Shown one piece after another: positions 18,449 to 26,530 of a stretch of DNA of 64,000 nt. Source of the DNA: Spirochaeta cellobiosiphila DSM 17781 (lineage in GTDB: Bacteria; Spirochaetota; Spirochaetia; DSM-17781); assembly GCF_000426705.1 (NCBI RefSeq), contig NZ_KE384559.1, positions 122,566 to 186,565 of the forward strand, given 5' to 3'. The number at the start of each line of letters is the position of its first letter. Within the stretch, counting starts at the first letter, position 1. The notes beneath the pieces were generated by a model. The model saw nothing but the letters and a program-made list of their open reading frames with translations, did not search any database and was not told the origin of the DNA. A program made the translations under genes and the position numbers.

Positions 18449-18550
18449 AATGAAGAAGAGATCCTCCTAATGTCTGGTGTTGGGGAGAAGAAGCTTGAGG
18501 TCTATGGGACTTTATTCCTTCCTATTATAAGGGATTATTTGGAGGAGTGA
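18449..18550 (+). pseudogene. Duplicated 3' end of recQ, right border of the island
   Basis: In the recQ frame this reads NEEEILLMSGVGEKKLEV, then YGTLFLPIIRDYLEE and TGA. It matches the last 34 codons of the intact recQ except for four substitutions (F to I, V to M and others) and many silent changes upstream of 18510. After 18510 it is identical for 41 bp. No start codon or upstream recQ sequence is present. The mix of diverged and identical parts shows that this end came from a recQ of another lineage, or is the old native end. Confidence 0.85.
18510..18550 (+). repeat. Right copy of 41-bp direct repeat, attR-like
   Basis: Identical to 4778-4818, including the recQ stop codon. See the island entry. 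Confidence 0.8.
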
Positions 18551-18566
18551 GATCATCCTTCTATGC

Positions 18567-18935
18567 TTAGTAAGGACCGACGTCCTTGCTTTTGACAATC
18601 GAGAGGGCGAGTTCTGTACCAAACATAGGATCTCTGGCGTCTTGGTATAAATACAGAGCCCCTTGATCTCTAAACCACTTAGTACTTCTAAAGCCATGAT
18701 TATCATCATCTATAGACTCAATTCCCTTGTCTTGAAGTAGGTCTAGAAGATAATTCCTTATATTATGGTAGTCATCATCCAGGCTTTTACGTTCAGCTTC
18801 TGACATTTGATGACCTAGAGGCCAATAACTCACAGGACAAATGCAAACTTCTACTTTCTTGTCTCTAGCCTTCCCTAATAGCATGACCTTACCCTCATGA
18901 TCTTCAAACTGAAATGTTAACATCATAGTCTGCAT
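18567..18935 (-). CDS. Hypothetical protein, possibly the 3' part of a frameshifted gene
   Basis: This 122-aa soluble protein (or 119 aa from ATG 18926) has FEDHEGKVMLLGKARDKKVEV near its N-terminus and ends LALSIVKSKDVGPY. The family is not recognised. No ribosome-binding site precedes the first ATG. Instead, a 44-codon frame with a good site starts upstream at 19038 and overlaps it by 32 bp in another phase. This suggests either one gene with a frameshift near 18910-18930 or two translationally coupled genes. It lies just right of the recQ remnant and ends 17 bp from it. Confidence 0.55.
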   Translation of the reverse strand: MQTMMLTFQFEDHEGKVMLLGKARDKKVEVCICPVSYWPLGHQMSEAERKSLDDDYHNIRNYLLDLLQDKGIESIDDDNHGFRSTKWFRDQGALYLYQDARDPMFGTELALSIVKSKDVGPY

Positions 18936-19038
18936 CCAATGATGTCAGTCCGTTCTGTTGAGCCCAGTCTGATAGATCGCTCATCAAGAGCTGATCAATT
19001 TGCTTAGTTCTGATAAAAGAAATAAGTGATTTATACAT
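18904..19038 (-). CDS. Small open frame (44 aa), likely 5' part of the neighbouring hypothetical gene
   Basis: It starts ATG 19038 after AGAGGA and encodes MYKSLISFIRTKQIDQLLMS to SLDADYDVNISV. The composition is protein-like: a helical start and no low complexity. It runs into the next frame with a 32-bp overlap. A single-base shift would join it to the 18567-18935 frame and give a protein of about 155 aa. Confidence 0.5.
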   Translation of the reverse strand: MYKSLISFIRTKQIDQLLMSDLSDWAQQNGLTSLDADYDVNISV

Positions 19039-19059
19039 AGCGTCCTCTAAGGATGGTAT

Positions 19060-19085
19060 AAAAAAACCTCTCTAATATAGAGAGG
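19060..19085 (-). terminator. Rho-independent terminator of the 64-aa gene
   Basis: CCTCTCTA and TAGAGAGG form a perfect 8-bp stem with a 3-nt loop, followed on the minus strand by seven T residues. It lies 16 bp after the stop at 19101. Confidence 0.9.
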
Positions 19086-19100
19086 TAAGACGTAAAAGAT

Positions 19101-19295
19101 TTATTTTGAATCCTGTTCAGAAGAATCTGACTCATCTGATTCTTCCTCTTCTATTCCCAGGTATTTATTAATCAATGCCTGTTCATCCCGTTCAGCCTCA
19201 GGGGTACCCTTTTGCTCTTTACGGAGTTTTTTTTGCTCTTTACGTTTCTGACGCTTAATTTCTTTCTGACGTTTCTCAGATGAATATCTGTGCAT
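19101..19295 (-). CDS. Small, highly charged protein (64 aa)
   Basis: The N-terminal half is strongly basic (KRQKEIKRQKRKEQKKLRKEQ) and the C-terminal half strongly acidic (LGIEEEESDESDSSEQDSK). No family is recognised. The basic part suggests nucleic acid or ribosome binding. GAGGAGG lies upstream. ATG 19295 is 12 nt from it, and a TTG two codons earlier has better spacing and could be the true start. A strong terminator follows. Two RNA-binding proteins (RRM, Csp) are encoded next to it on the same strand. Confidence 0.65.
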   Translation of the reverse strand: MHRYSSEKRQKEIKRQKRKEQKKLRKEQKGTPEAERDEQALINKYLGIEEEESDESDSSEQDSK

Positions 19296-19388
19296 TGCCA
19301 ATGAGAACCTCCTCAACAGTTTGAAATACAAAAAAAGCTATCTCAATAATGGAAAAGGAAATCACAAAAATGCATTAGATACACCCTT

Positions 19389-19408
19389 GTGAGTCAATAA
19401 AGACTCAC
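19389..19408. other. Perfect 7-bp hairpin after the RRM gene
   Basis: GTGAGTC and GACTCAC enclose a 6-nt loop. There is no T-run on either side. It may mark the 3' end of the rrm transcript or a processing site. Confidence 0.4.
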
Positions 19409-19449
19409 TATTCAATTACAAGATAGCGCTTTAGGATGTCATGAGAAGA

Positions 19450-19719
19450 TTAGTATCTTCGGTTATTATCCCGACGTTCTTCGGCCTCATTAACACGAAT
19501 ATTACGACCATCTAGTTCTTTTCCATTGAAGGTTGAGATAGCAGCTGTTGCCGCATCGTCTTCAGCCATTTCAATAAATCCAAATCCTTTTGATCTGTTA
19601 GTATCTCGATCTATGATGATATTTACAGAGAGTACTTCTCCATACTGTGCGAAAAGGTTAGTTAAATCGTCTTCTGTGGTATTCCAGCTAAGGTTACCTA
19701 CATAAATTTTCTTTGACAT
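19450..19719 (-). CDS. RRM-type RNA-binding protein
   Basis: This 89-aa single RNA recognition motif has RNP2 KIYVGNLSW (residues 4-12) and RNP1 KGFGFIEM (44-51), then a short Arg/Asn-rich tail RRDNNRRY. Stand-alone RRM proteins of this size are known from cyanobacteria, spirochaetes and other bacteria, are often cold-induced, and bind single-stranded RNA. ATG 19719 follows AGGAG. A promoter about 160 bp upstream gives a long leader, as is common for cold-shock genes. A CspA-family gene lies immediately upstream on the same strand. Confidence 0.93.
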   Translation of the reverse strand: MSKKIYVGNLSWNTTEDDLTNLFAQYGEVLSVNIIIDRDTNRSKGFGFIEMAEDDAATAAISTFNGKELDGRNIRVNEAEERRDNNRRY

Positions 19720-19877
19720 ATATGTCTCCTATTTCCGGGGGTTATCCGGTTTTATAATGTGTATTGAATGAATATTGAAACTGTTGGAATCGGAAATTGA
19801 AGACTGAAAACAAAAAAATGGTTACGATGAAAACAATATAACGTTTCTACAAATAAAAATATCAAACTACTTCAAAA

Positions 19878-19906
19878 GTAGTACCTGTTTTAGAAACCTT
19901 TGTCAA
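19878..19906 (-). promoter_or_regulatory. Probable promoter of the RRM gene
   Basis: Read on the minus strand: TTGACA (19906-19901), 17-nt spacer, weak -10 TACTAC (19883-19878). It leaves a leader of about 150 nt before ATG 19719, with a small CCGG...CCGG hairpin just upstream of the ribosome-binding site. The rest of 19720-20099 shows nothing else recognisable. Confidence 0.45.
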
Positions 19907-20099
19907 TGTATAAAAATTATGAAATAAGAGAAACGATTGTTTTATAGAATATTAAGAGATGAAAACACGGAGGCAAAATAGCCAGGTTATCTCCTAGAAA
20001 CAGTAGAACCTCAATACACTTATAACTAAGAAAAATTGGTGTCTACGATTTCTGGAGAATACCGAGCAATTCAGATATAATTAGATGAGATAAATATTG

Positions 20100-20285
20100 T
20101 TAAGCTTTTTTCACTTTAACGGCACATGGTCCTTTTGGACTACTACCGACTTCAAACTCAACTTTATCGCCTTCATCGATATAGCCGTCAACTTCATTCT
20201 TGTGAACAAATAGATCGTCTCCTTCTTCTTGTTCAATAAATCCGAAACCTTTTGTCGAATTGAACCATTTTACAGTTCCTGTCAT
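20100..20285 (-). CDS. csp: Cold-shock domain protein (CspA family)
   Basis: This 61-aa single cold-shock domain has [16 protein letters not shown] (RNP1) and DLFVHKNEV (RNP2), then [20 protein letters not shown]. It is an OB-fold RNA chaperone that melts mRNA secondary structure. The loop before RNP2 is short, so the protein is slightly shorter than the usual 65-70 aa. GAAGG precedes the ATG. It shares its strand with the RRM gene downstream, from which it is separated by 380 bp. Confidence 0.95.
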   Translation of the reverse strand: MTGTVKWFNSTKGFGFIEQEEGDDLFVHKNEVDGYIDEGDKVEFEVGSSPKGPCAVKVKKA

Positions 20286-20598
20286 AAATAAACCTTCTTA
20301 ATAAAAAAATTATGCGTTGATAATAAGCCCTTCTGCAAAGAATAGCTATCATAAAAAGTAAACTTTTTGATTAATTCTTTACAATATCGGTCATTTTACG
20401 CAAAATTAACATAAATCTGTTGGCAAAAGAGGTAATCCATGAGGAAGGCGAAGCATTTAAGGGGCTCTGCCAACTTCTCCGGGGATGAATATTTTCTTCG
20501 GAAAAAGGGGATTTCAATAGTAATACAAGGATTTTCATGGAGAAAGAAAGCCTCTTAAGTTATCACACAGATTAAATAAACAGAGACCATAGATACTA
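20286..20598. other. Intergenic region upstream of csp
   Basis: It holds the AT-rich leader and promoter region of csp on the minus strand. I could not fix a convincing -35/-10 pair. No gene, repeat or RNA motif is seen. It may contain a cold-responsive leader structure, which needs folding to judge. Confidence 0.4.
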
Positions 20599-21660
20599 CT
20601 AGAAGAGTTTTCCCAAATATTCCCCAGGAGAAGTGATGAAGTCCTTAAAGCTTGCCATATCCTCTGTCTCTTCATGTTCCTTATCGTAGTAAGCGATCTT
20701 CCTTGTTCGGGGATTCCAAAGGAAGACGATATGACTGTAATCCCCAGTAGTTCTAGATAAGCGTAGGTATTTCTTTCTTCCTATCTTCATAGGGACGGTT
20801 TGCATCAGAGAAAAGAAATCAATATATTCAAAATCATTATCCTGTAGATCTAAGTGGAGATCATTTCCTTGAAGATATTCCCTAAGATCCTTGGATAGTT
20901 TATAAGGCTTTAGTTCCAGAATCTTGTTCTGGATATTATGAAAATCTTCAGGTTCAAGAGCTTTGAAATACTCAGCCATTTCCGAGTCACCCCGCTCTAC
21001 AGCGATGCTATAGGGACGCATGCCATCCTCTTCGGCTAGGGTTACATCCGCTCCATGATCTACCAGGTATTTGCACATATCCAGATCCACATAGCGCGCG
21101 GCTACACAGAGAGGCGTTGGTTTAAAGGGATAGACCATATCCGCTTTGTTATAGTTGATATCCACATTATGTCTTAGAAAGAACTCTATAGCCGGGAAAT
21201 CTCCCTTGGATACTGAACTACGAAAAGCCTCTCCTCCATACTTTTGAACAGTATGTCCCAGGGAGTGAATCAGTTCCAGGTTTTCATATTTATCCCCATA
21301 GAGAGCTTGCCCAAAGGCTTCAGAGCGAACATTGTTGACTTGGTTGATATCAGCACCCTGATCATAAACATAACGGATGATCTTTTCATCGGCATAGCGA
21401 ACAGCTAGGAGAAAAGCTGGGTTAGTCGAATCATTCAGATTTACTCCCTGCTCTACGAGCCATCGGAGGGAATCCTGACAGCCCATAATAATGGCAATGG
21501 CCAAGGGAGTTTCAGCGACATATTCTCCTATGGGGACGGGCTGGTTGATATCCCAACCATCTGAGAAGTGCTTCTCTAGAGCGGGGATATCGTTATGGAG
21601 TATGTCTGTTATGACTGCTGGGAGGGTTTCGAAGTTGCCGATGTCTTTTATTTTTATCAT
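20599..21660 (-). CDS. Ankyrin-repeat protein with C-terminal SUKH-like domain
   Basis: This is a 353-aa soluble protein. Residues 25-235 contain ankyrin repeats (TPLAIAIIMGCQDSLRWLVE, TPLCVAARYVDLDMCKYLVD then HGADV, RPYSIAVERGDSEMAEYF). The C-terminal 100 residues (FLWNPRTRKIAYYDKEHEE, ASFKDFITSPGEYLGKLF) resemble the strand pattern and Phe-rich end of SUKH/SMI1-KNR4 domains, which are common in toxin immunity proteins. That second call is tentative. No signal peptide is present. Possible role: intracellular protein-binding scaffold or immunity-type protein. Confidence 0.75.
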   Translation of the reverse strand: MIKIKDIGNFETLPAVITDILHNDIPALEKHFSDGWDINQPVPIGEYVAETPLAIAIIMGCQDSLRWLVEQGVNLNDSTNPAFLLAVRYADEKIIRYVYDQGADINQVNNVRSEAFGQALYGDKYENLELIHSLGHTVQKYGGEAFRSSVSKGDFPAIEFFLRHNVDINYNKADMVYPFKPTPLCVAARYVDLDMCKYLVDHGADVTLAEEDGMRPYSIAVERGDSEMAEYFKALEPEDFHNIQNKILELKPYKLSKDLREYLQGNDLHLDLQDNDFEYIDFFSLMQTVPMKIGRKKYLRLSRTTGDYSHIVFLWNPRTRKIAYYDKEHEETEDMASFKDFITSPGEYLGKLF

Positions 21661-21903
21661 GGGGTCTTGCCTTTAGGGTTTTTATCTGTTCGTGTATTAT
21701 TATATCAGCTTTGTTTTGATTTTCTTATTTTAAATTATTTTATGGAGAGACAAGGTAGTCTGTAAAACTTCTTTGTCCATATGGAATATATGTCTTACTC
21801 TCCTGATAGATACTTTGCTAAGGTCACCCCATTCTTCAACAGCTATTCTTTCTTCCCATTGGTCGCCCGGTTCTTCACTACCCCTGACTATCTAACTTTT
21901 TCC

Positions 21904-22228
21904 TTAATGGATAATAGGTATGACATGAAAAGGATTTTTTTTAGCTAAATCATAAGAGACTCGCTCCAAGTAACGTACATGAGATTTGGTAAGATTTGTA
22001 TCTTTACTAACAAAGACAACAAAAGTGTCCCACCAGTCCTCTGAGCTATGTTGAATTACCCTTTTAGATCCCGTATCTGCTTTTCCTACATAGAGATCGA
22101 TTTGTGATGATTCAGATTTATCCGAAAGAAGATAATAGATAGCTGATCCAATTGGAGAGTTCTACTGTTTTAAGGTCACGGTACTTTGAGTCTTGCAGGA
22201 CGAATATTTTTATGGTTTTGCCTTTCAT
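21904..22228 (-). pseudogene. Decayed GIY-YIG nuclease family gene
   Basis: From ATG 22228 one frame reads MKGKTIKIFVLQDSKYRDL, then KTVELSNW. A different frame continues as PIGSAIYYLLSDKS, DLYVGKADTG, VIQHSSEDWWDTFVVFVSKD, TNLTKSHVRYLE and then stops at 21904. These are the N-terminal strand and the Y-Y, Y-G-K and TKxHxxYLE elements of a GIY-YIG family found widely in bacteria. A deletion and frameshift around 22150 and a missing C-terminus show that it is dead. A further open fragment, 21730-21891 (ending EVLQTTLSLHKII), may belong to another lost gene. The rest of 21661-22494 shows nothing. Confidence 0.7.
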
Positions 22229-22494
22229 TTGTATTATGTTTTACTGGATAATAAAGATATATAGAACGATTTTCATATAGAAGTATCCCTACAGAGAACA
22301 TGTTGAGTAAAAGGAACAGTAATATTTCTGTCACAATGGGTTTAATTATGGCTCTTAAACTAAACTAATAGTGTATTTTCACGCCCTTTTTTAAACTACA
22401 GCATCAATCAAACCTCTGAAAACACTAGAGAATACAATAACACTTTGGTCAAATATACACTAAGCAAATGAGACAAAACTGTTATTGTCTTTTC

Positions 22495-23193
22495 CTAATA
22501 AAGGAACTTAGCTCGCCCCTGAGTGTATAACTTGCAAGGAAGATCCATAGGAGGCTTAACTCCTTCTAGTTTTCCATCCTGTAGAGCCTGTGCTCCAGCG
22601 ATTAATTCAGGGATGATATCGACAGGGACAGGATTCTCGCTGTGGGAGGCATAGATCCTGTGGAAGTCGGACTTAATGGTGTCCAGCTTCTTCATACTGC
22701 TGATGTATTGCTCCAAGTCTCGCCCTTCCCCGAACATAAAGACGGCTCCCTTCTGGACGCTGTCTCCACTGATGAGAATCTTATTCGCCTTGTCAAAGAG
22801 AGCAATACTGCCGGGTGTGTGTCCTGGTATGTGAATGACTGTAAAGCTTTGATTTCCCAGGTCAATGACATCCCCCTCTTCTACAAACTCCAGAGTGGGT
22901 TTGTATTCGGGATGCTTTCGCTTGTAGTGCTCTACTTCTTTAGGGTGTAATAAAACCTTGTCAAAGCTATCATTACAGCCAATATGGTCCATATCACAGT
23001 GGGTATTAAGCAGAAATATTGGCTTAGTGGTCAGGGATTCGGCAAAGGACTTCATGTCTCCTGTTCCGAATCCTGTATCGATGAGCATTGCGTTTTGTGT
23101 TCCTTCCACCAGAAAGGCACGAACACCACCATCCTCTATACTCCAAAATCCTTTTTCGATTTCTATTGAGATATATTTCTTATCATCATTCAT
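22495..23193 (-). CDS. Metallo-beta-lactamase fold hydrolase
   Basis: This 232-aa MBL-fold protein has NTHCDMDHIG (about residues 81-90), IPGHTPGS (about 127-134) and ISGDSVQKG. These give most of the two-metal site of glyoxalase II-like hydrolases. The usual HxHxDH appears as H-C-D-M-D-H, so the second His is replaced by Asp, a variant found in part of the family. The C-terminal YASHSENPVP supplies the last His. It is a single gene with no obvious partner. The substrate is unknown. Confidence 0.88.
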   Translation of the reverse strand: MNDDKKYISIEIEKGFWSIEDGGVRAFLVEGTQNAMLIDTGFGTGDMKSFAESLTTKPIFLLNTHCDMDHIGCNDSFDKVLLHPKEVEHYKRKHPEYKPTLEFVEEGDVIDLGNQSFTVIHIPGHTPGSIALFDKANKILISGDSVQKGAVFMFGEGRDLEQYISSMKKLDTIKSDFHRIYASHSENPVPVDIIPELIAGAQALQDGKLEGVKPPMDLPCKLYTQGRAKFLY

Positions 23194-23407
23194 AGGTCTA
23201 TTGTGCCATAAAAAGGAATTTTTGTTCTATTGATATTCAGTATTCCTTACCTATCCCCATTATACAATCTATAGAAGTCTTCATCGCTAATATATAATCT
23301 CTTAATGAGCATTGAACAAAACACTTTAAAGTCTCTTTCTCAATGCTATCTTATTTACTATCGTAAGAAGGAATCAACAATAATTAATCATTTCATATTT
23401 CAAGGCA

Positions 23408-23746
23408 CTAACTCTTTTTCTTTAGGCCAAAAAAGGTTTTTAAGAATTGTAATGATTTCTTCATAGTTATATATAAAAACATCAACCACAGTGAGAAAAA
23501 TCCAGATATTACACATATTATTTGAAAAATGGAAAAAGTGTTCATAAAATAATAATCTCTTTTAGTAATATTTATTATTTCATCACTATCTATATATACT
23601 AAGAAATAACCTTTATCAGAATTACTATATGCAAGAGATTCAACTTCTCGTCTATTTACTCCATACTTTGTTAATACGGGATTTGATATTGTAAAAATCA
23701 TCATTACTATAAAACCTAATATACCTAATTTATAGATTTTTTTCAT
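23408..23746 (-). CDS. Small membrane protein (112 aa)
   Basis: Two membrane segments (about residues 8-25 and 72-92) flank a 45-residue outside loop with VNRREVESLAYSN, and a basic tail ends FFGLKKKS. No family is recognised. GAGGTGAGAAG precedes the ATG, supporting the start. It stands alone between an MBL hydrolase and a lipoprotein gene. Confidence 0.6.
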   Translation of the reverse strand: MKKIYKLGILGFIVMMIFTISNPVLTKYGVNRREVESLAYSNSDKGYFLVYIDSDEIINITKRDYYFMNTFSIFQIICVISGFFSLWLMFLYITMKKSLQFLKTFFGLKKKS

Positions 23747-23882
23747 CTTCTCACCTCACGAATTCTTAAAGGGAAATCAAATCCTTCACAGATAAGAATA
23801 TTTTATCTGAGCAGGAACGCTCCTGGTTCGGTAGAATCAGGATGATTTGCCTTGGAGCAATGCTTTTAAGGATTGGTAAAGT

Positions 23883-24323
23883 TTATTCCCTATTTGGTCC
23901 ATCAATTCTAAAATAAACAGCAGCCTCCCCTGTAGGGATAAAAGGTTTATCATCACTTTTAGATATCTGCTCTACCCAAAAACTATCTCCGGATAACATA
24001 TGCAATCTATATACAACATCGAAATTACCTCTATCAAAATAGAAAGCTAAGTCATAAGTGTTATTTGACACCTTCGTAATCTTTCTAATCTCAAAAGGGC
24101 CTCCGATCATTGGCAAAAAAATAGTTGGCTTTGTTTTATACCCATCTATTACTAAGGTAAAATTGATAACTGTTCTAGCAGAACCCCAACCATACTTTTT
24201 TTCAACAGTTTTTGTAGGATTTGCACTTCGATACCAAGTCCCACTCAAGGTCCTAACTAAATCTTTTTCTTGCGTACAACTTGTAAAACATATCAAAAAA
24301 GATGCTAATAGAACAAAAATCAT
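23883..24323 (-). CDS. Putative lipoprotein (146 aa)
   Basis: The N-terminus is a short hydrophobic signal with a relaxed lipobox, LICFTSC (Cys at residue 16). The mature part is beta-rich (SGTWYRSANPTKTVEKKYG, TYDLAFYFDRGNFDVVYRL), resembling a small lipocalin-like or DUF-type barrel. No function is assigned. The ribosome-binding site is weak. Confidence 0.6.
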   Translation of the reverse strand: MIFVLLASFLICFTSCTQEKDLVRTLSGTWYRSANPTKTVEKKYGWGSARTVINFTLVIDGYKTKPTIFLPMIGGPFEIRKITKVSNNTYDLAFYFDRGNFDVVYRLHMLSGDSFWVEQISKSDDKPFIPTGEAAVYFRIDGPNRE

Positions 24324-24467
24324 TTTTTTCGTAACTATAATCTCACTTAAACGGCAAAACGGCTAATAGATAAACTTTATTATTATACATCTCGACCATG
24401 ATCCGAATATCTGGATTAGGTAGGTCTCGAATTAGACTACCATCAAGCTCCCACTTCATCGATTCCT

Positions 24468-25103
24468 TTAATGAAAGGTCTGCAAACGAAATACATAGGC
24501 ATAAGCCTCTCTTGTAAATCTTTCTCCCTTCATGCTCTGTAGAACATTAGCTCGATCAATCGGCGTTCCATCTTTTTTGATAAAGTATCTATCTAAATGT
24601 TCCTCTGATATTTTGAAGGTCTCATCCTCCCAATCTATAACAGCAATCAAGCTATAATCTTTGTCAGAAAAGGCAAGACTAGCATCTCCATGACTGTTAT
24701 TACAGACTAATATTCCTGTATTTCTTAAGTACTGTTTACAGCTTTGAGAAATAAAGCCTGCATAGAAGGAGAACATGATATCAAAGGCTTCCTTCTCAAT
24801 AGGGATCTGCCTAGAAAAGTCTGCTTGAAAAGCCTGTATCACAGGAGGCTCTGGATAGGTTTTGTTAAGGTTGACATAGCTGAGGATGTCCTGCCCATCG
24901 AAGAATCTTGAGATTCTTTTATCCGAATCTATATAGGTCATTTCTTTTATATAAAAAGAAGGAGTCAGATGAACAAAGCTACCGGGGTAGATCCCTTTTT
25001 GAGGCTTGTATAGATCCTGTATTGCCTCGAAGAGGCTTCTTCGTTCATCCTTCTTGTCAACAAAATATTTCTTGTACAATGTTGGGATATCCGTGGTATT
25101 CAT
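24468..25103 (-). CDS. Conserved hypothetical protein (211 aa)
   Basis: A soluble protein with YPGSFVHLTPSFYIKEMTYI and DSDKRISRFF near the N-terminus, then a mid segment GILVCNNSHGDASLAF and a tail AYAYVFRLQTF. The layout (motif with Gly then an acidic residue at the end of strand 2) recalls degenerate class I methyltransferase folds, but no clear SAM motif is present. The start ATG 25103 is chosen over the preceding TTG because of AGGAGG spacing. No functional neighbour. Confidence 0.55.
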   Translation of the reverse strand: MNTTDIPTLYKKYFVDKKDERRSLFEAIQDLYKPQKGIYPGSFVHLTPSFYIKEMTYIDSDKRISRFFDGQDILSYVNLNKTYPEPPVIQAFQADFSRQIPIEKEAFDIMFSFYAGFISQSCKQYLRNTGILVCNNSHGDASLAFSDKDYSLIAVIDWEDETFKISEEHLDRYFIKKDGTPIDRANVLQSMKGERFTREAYAYVFRLQTFH

Positions 25104-25106
25104 CAA

Positions 25107-25691
25107 ACCTCCTAATATGCTTTGTTAAGTCTATTGTAAAACCAGGATGAGTAAAATAACAGCTAGTAATCCATAGGATGCAGAGTGGGTGACTTGAAAC
25201 TTTTGGATTAAACAGAAAAGCCAATACTAATTCTATGCTCATCATAATATAAATAAACATTTCATTGTTTACGGATATAGATAGGAACATAGGCGCTTCA
25301 GTTGTAAGTCAATAATAGCAAGCTTTATCACATGGAACTATCAAAAGTCAAAAACTTTATGATAACCGTAACAAACATAAGTTTCGATTCAAAAATCCTC
25401 TTTACAGTATTAATGCTACAATAACTTTAGGAGTTGTAGAGAGTTATGATCCTGATACAAACAAGACCATTCGTCTAACATAGTCTGAACTTATAAGGAT
25501 AGATGCCAATGAGAAATCTTCTTCAAGATTAAAAGCTTTCTTGGTACCAGTAGCAATGCCGTCATGACACAAAAACTAATTGATGAGGTTGGTGAAGGGA
25601 ATACTGGTCAGTTAGGTCTGGCTTATTGATATAATTTATTTTGGACAGGTGTGATATACATTAATTATAAAATAAAAATAAAGGAGAAAAA
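25107..25691. other. Gene-poor stretch with decayed sequence
   Basis: No intact gene is seen. Short protein-like fragments on the plus strand (for example NATITLGVVESYDPDTNKT around 25410-25465) suggest an eroded gene, but no family can be named. A possible promoter, TTGGAC (about 25652) with an AT-rich -10, lies before the next gene. Confidence 0.4.
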
Positions 25692-26219
25692 ATGAGCGAA
25701 TTTACCATTGTCAATATCGATTCAATTAAAGAGGATACAGTATCAATCGAATGCTATTTAGTAAGTGCTGATGGCGTATTAAAATATGACTTTAATGACG
25801 ATACTGATGAATTACCTATGTTAAAAGCAACAGGTTTAACTTTGTTAATTAGTTTAATTGAAAACTATTCTGATGAATTTAATAATCCTTTACTATCAGA
25901 AGTTTCAACACCTTCTGAAGCCTACACTTTATCGGGAGAGAAACTAAATTCAATAATCAAATCGGCAACAATATCAGCATTCAATCTTGATTTTGATATA
26001 GATATACTCGATGATTCGGATCATCCATTAACACCAAAAGCTTCTGAAATAGGTGACGGATGGGATATCTATAATAAATCTATTCTGAATAAAGAATATG
26101 TGAAACATCTACCAATGGTTTCAATTTCAATGACTTTTAGTTCTGTGGAGCTGTTGAAAAATATTCCTGTTGGGATATGGAATTGGTCTGCCTATGATAC
26201 CAATTTAGATTGGCTTTAA
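25692..26219 (+). CDS. Hypothetical acidic protein (175 aa)
   Basis: A soluble, strongly acidic protein (for example YDFNDDTDELPML, DIDILDDSDHP) rich in Ser, with no signal peptide or known motif. AAAGGAG precedes ATG, so it is a real start. Small acidic orphan proteins of this kind are often immunity or antitoxin proteins, but nothing here shows a partner. Confidence 0.6.
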   Translation: MSEFTIVNIDSIKEDTVSIECYLVSADGVLKYDFNDDTDELPMLKATGLTLLISLIENYSDEFNNPLLSEVSTPSEAYTLSGEKLNSIIKSATISAFNLDFDIDILDDSDHPLTPKASEIGDGWDIYNKSILNKEYVKHLPMVSISMTFSSVELLKNIPVGIWNWSAYDTNLDWL

Positions 26220-26530
26220 ATAATAGACATTTTTTAATCTAAGTCATACAGAACTGGGTATGTAGTGGAGAGAACCTGTCCCACTTGATTTGGCCATGAA
26301 ATATGTGCCGAAAAGAAATCCAGCTGCTATTCCTAACTTCTATTATGAAGAAACATTCTCTGGATAAGATTTCCACCGTAGAAGCAAATTTACTAGAGTC
26401 GTACAATGTTCCAAAGGGATCGGCGGCCTTGCCCACCATAGATGGGTGTTTACATATACTTTATTTTTCTATTCACACCCTTTACTAACCCACTAGTTAA
26501 TCATATACAATGGCCCCAAAGGAGAAGTAC
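26220..26530. other. Intergenic stretch before the WD40 gene
   Basis: Broken plus-strand reading with protein-like pieces (KYVPKRNPAAIPNFYYEETF near 26297, then another phase). It may be the remains of a small gene. The last 20 bases carry the ribosome-binding site AAGGAG of the next gene. Confidence 0.35.

Larger units (their letters stand above)
4819..18509. mobile_element. Genomic island inserted at the 3' end of recQ, carrying R-M-like and exonuclease cassettes
   Basis: Seen: the segment is bounded by two copies of the recQ tail with 41 identical bases. The right copy keeps a further 61 bp of diverged but in-frame recQ sequence. Everything between is accessory: a leftward five-gene restriction-modification-like operon and a rightward four-gene cassette. 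Known: many integrating elements enter the 3' end of a conserved gene and restore it. Inferred: this 13.7-kb block arrived as a unit. No integrase, transposase or tRNA is visible inside, so it may have been mobilised in trans, may have lost its recombinase, or may have come in by homologous recombination at recQ. Confidence 0.72.

Noticed and set aside
4819..18509. Search for an integrase or transposase inside the island
   Set aside because: None of the encoded proteins shows tyrosine or serine recombinase or DDE motifs. The HTH protein at 14116 could be an excisionase but has no partner here.
22495..23193. Calling the MBL protein inactive because of H-x-D-x-D-H
   Set aside because: The Asp variant is found in part of the family and the other metal ligands are present, so loss of activity cannot be concluded.
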